From positions 1-22,823 of the forward strand of contig JBKECM010000027.1 of assembly GCA_047974615.1 (NCBI GenBank): 22,823 nt of DNA, read 5' to 3'. The notes below the pieces were generated by a model. It ran no database searches, was not told where the DNA came from, and saw only the letters and a list, made by a program, of their open reading frames with translations. Positions 22,648 to 22,823 of this stretch are shown in pieces. This DNA comes from JBKEBX01 sp047974615. Its GTDB lineage: Bacteria > Bacillota > Clostridia > Lachnospirales > CAMZNU01. Within the stretch, counting starts at the first letter, position 1; each line of letters starts with the position of its first letter. The translations under genes were made by a program, and so were the position numbers.

Positions 22648-22820
22648 CTTTATAGGAGGGTGCTGAAAAAGTCAAAAAAGAAAAAATTATAGTACTGGGA
22701 ACGTAAGCAAAAATAATGCGAGCGTATTTGCATATTTTTATGTAATAAAAAATTAAATCGAAAGCTAATTTTTGCTGAGTATGATTTTTTTCTAACCTTT
22801 TTCAGCACCTTCCTTTATAG
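22648..22820. repeat. Family B element, copy 4, with 8-bp target duplication
   Basis: The body spans 22656-22812, with GGGTGCTGAAAAAGTC on the left and CTTTTTCAGCACCTTC on the right. CTTTATAG occurs at 22648-22655 and again at 22813-22820. The interior shares blocks with copy 2, such as GGAACGTAAGCAAAAATA and TTGCATATTTTTATG. No coding capacity. Confidence 0.83.
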
Positions 22821-22823
22821 ATG

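Overview
The window looks like chromosome from a low-GC, endospore-forming anaerobe of the Clostridia, probably Lachnospirales-like. Composition is strongly AT-rich by eye. It carries spoIIR, a T-box leader, GGAGG-type ribosome binding sites, and a small conserved protein (9611-10024) of a type I associate with Lachnospiraceae. I would not name a genus. No rRNA, tRNA, CRISPR array, phage gene or intact transposase was seen.

Left part (1-10 kb) is a mix of housekeeping genes. In order they are: a cupin with an Asn/His-rich N-terminus (-); a CorC/HlyC-type DUF21-CBS membrane protein (+) with a consensus promoter and a possibly structured leader; spoIIR (-); a DUF2975 / small HTH / DUF4173-like membrane cluster (+); a Gfo/Idh/MocA oxidoreductase (-); murA (-); and a small conserved protein of unknown function (+).

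Right part (10.3-22.6 kb) is a branched-chain amino acid block of two divergent operons. Leftward run ilvD-ilvA-thrC-thrB-hom, covering aspartate semialdehyde to homoserine to threonine to 2-oxobutyrate, plus the dihydroxy-acid dehydratase. Rightward run ilvN-ilvC-leuC-leuD-leuB. ilvB (catalytic acetolactate synthase) and leuA are not in the window. The 936-bp divergent spacer holds two different attenuators. The rightward operon has a T-box leader. The leftward operon has what looks like a ribosome-mediated attenuator: a 17-codon leader peptide with five Ile and two Thr codons, then mutually exclusive hairpins and an intrinsic terminator. This is the most interesting signal in the window.

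Two families of short non-coding repeats with inverted ends are scattered between genes. Family B (ends GGGTGCTGAAAAAG) has four copies, flanked by direct repeats of about 6-11 bp, and has inserted in telling places: onto a Shine-Dalgarno (duplicating it), into a terminator hairpin (splitting it), and between leuD and leuB. Family A (ends like GGCATCATTGCAAAA) has about four copies, three ending within a few bases of a stop codon. A short candidate RNA motif (CGTACAGATTAG ... GGCATTTGAC) is shared by the CorC-type leader and the largest family B element, with a weaker echo after the ilvN T-box.
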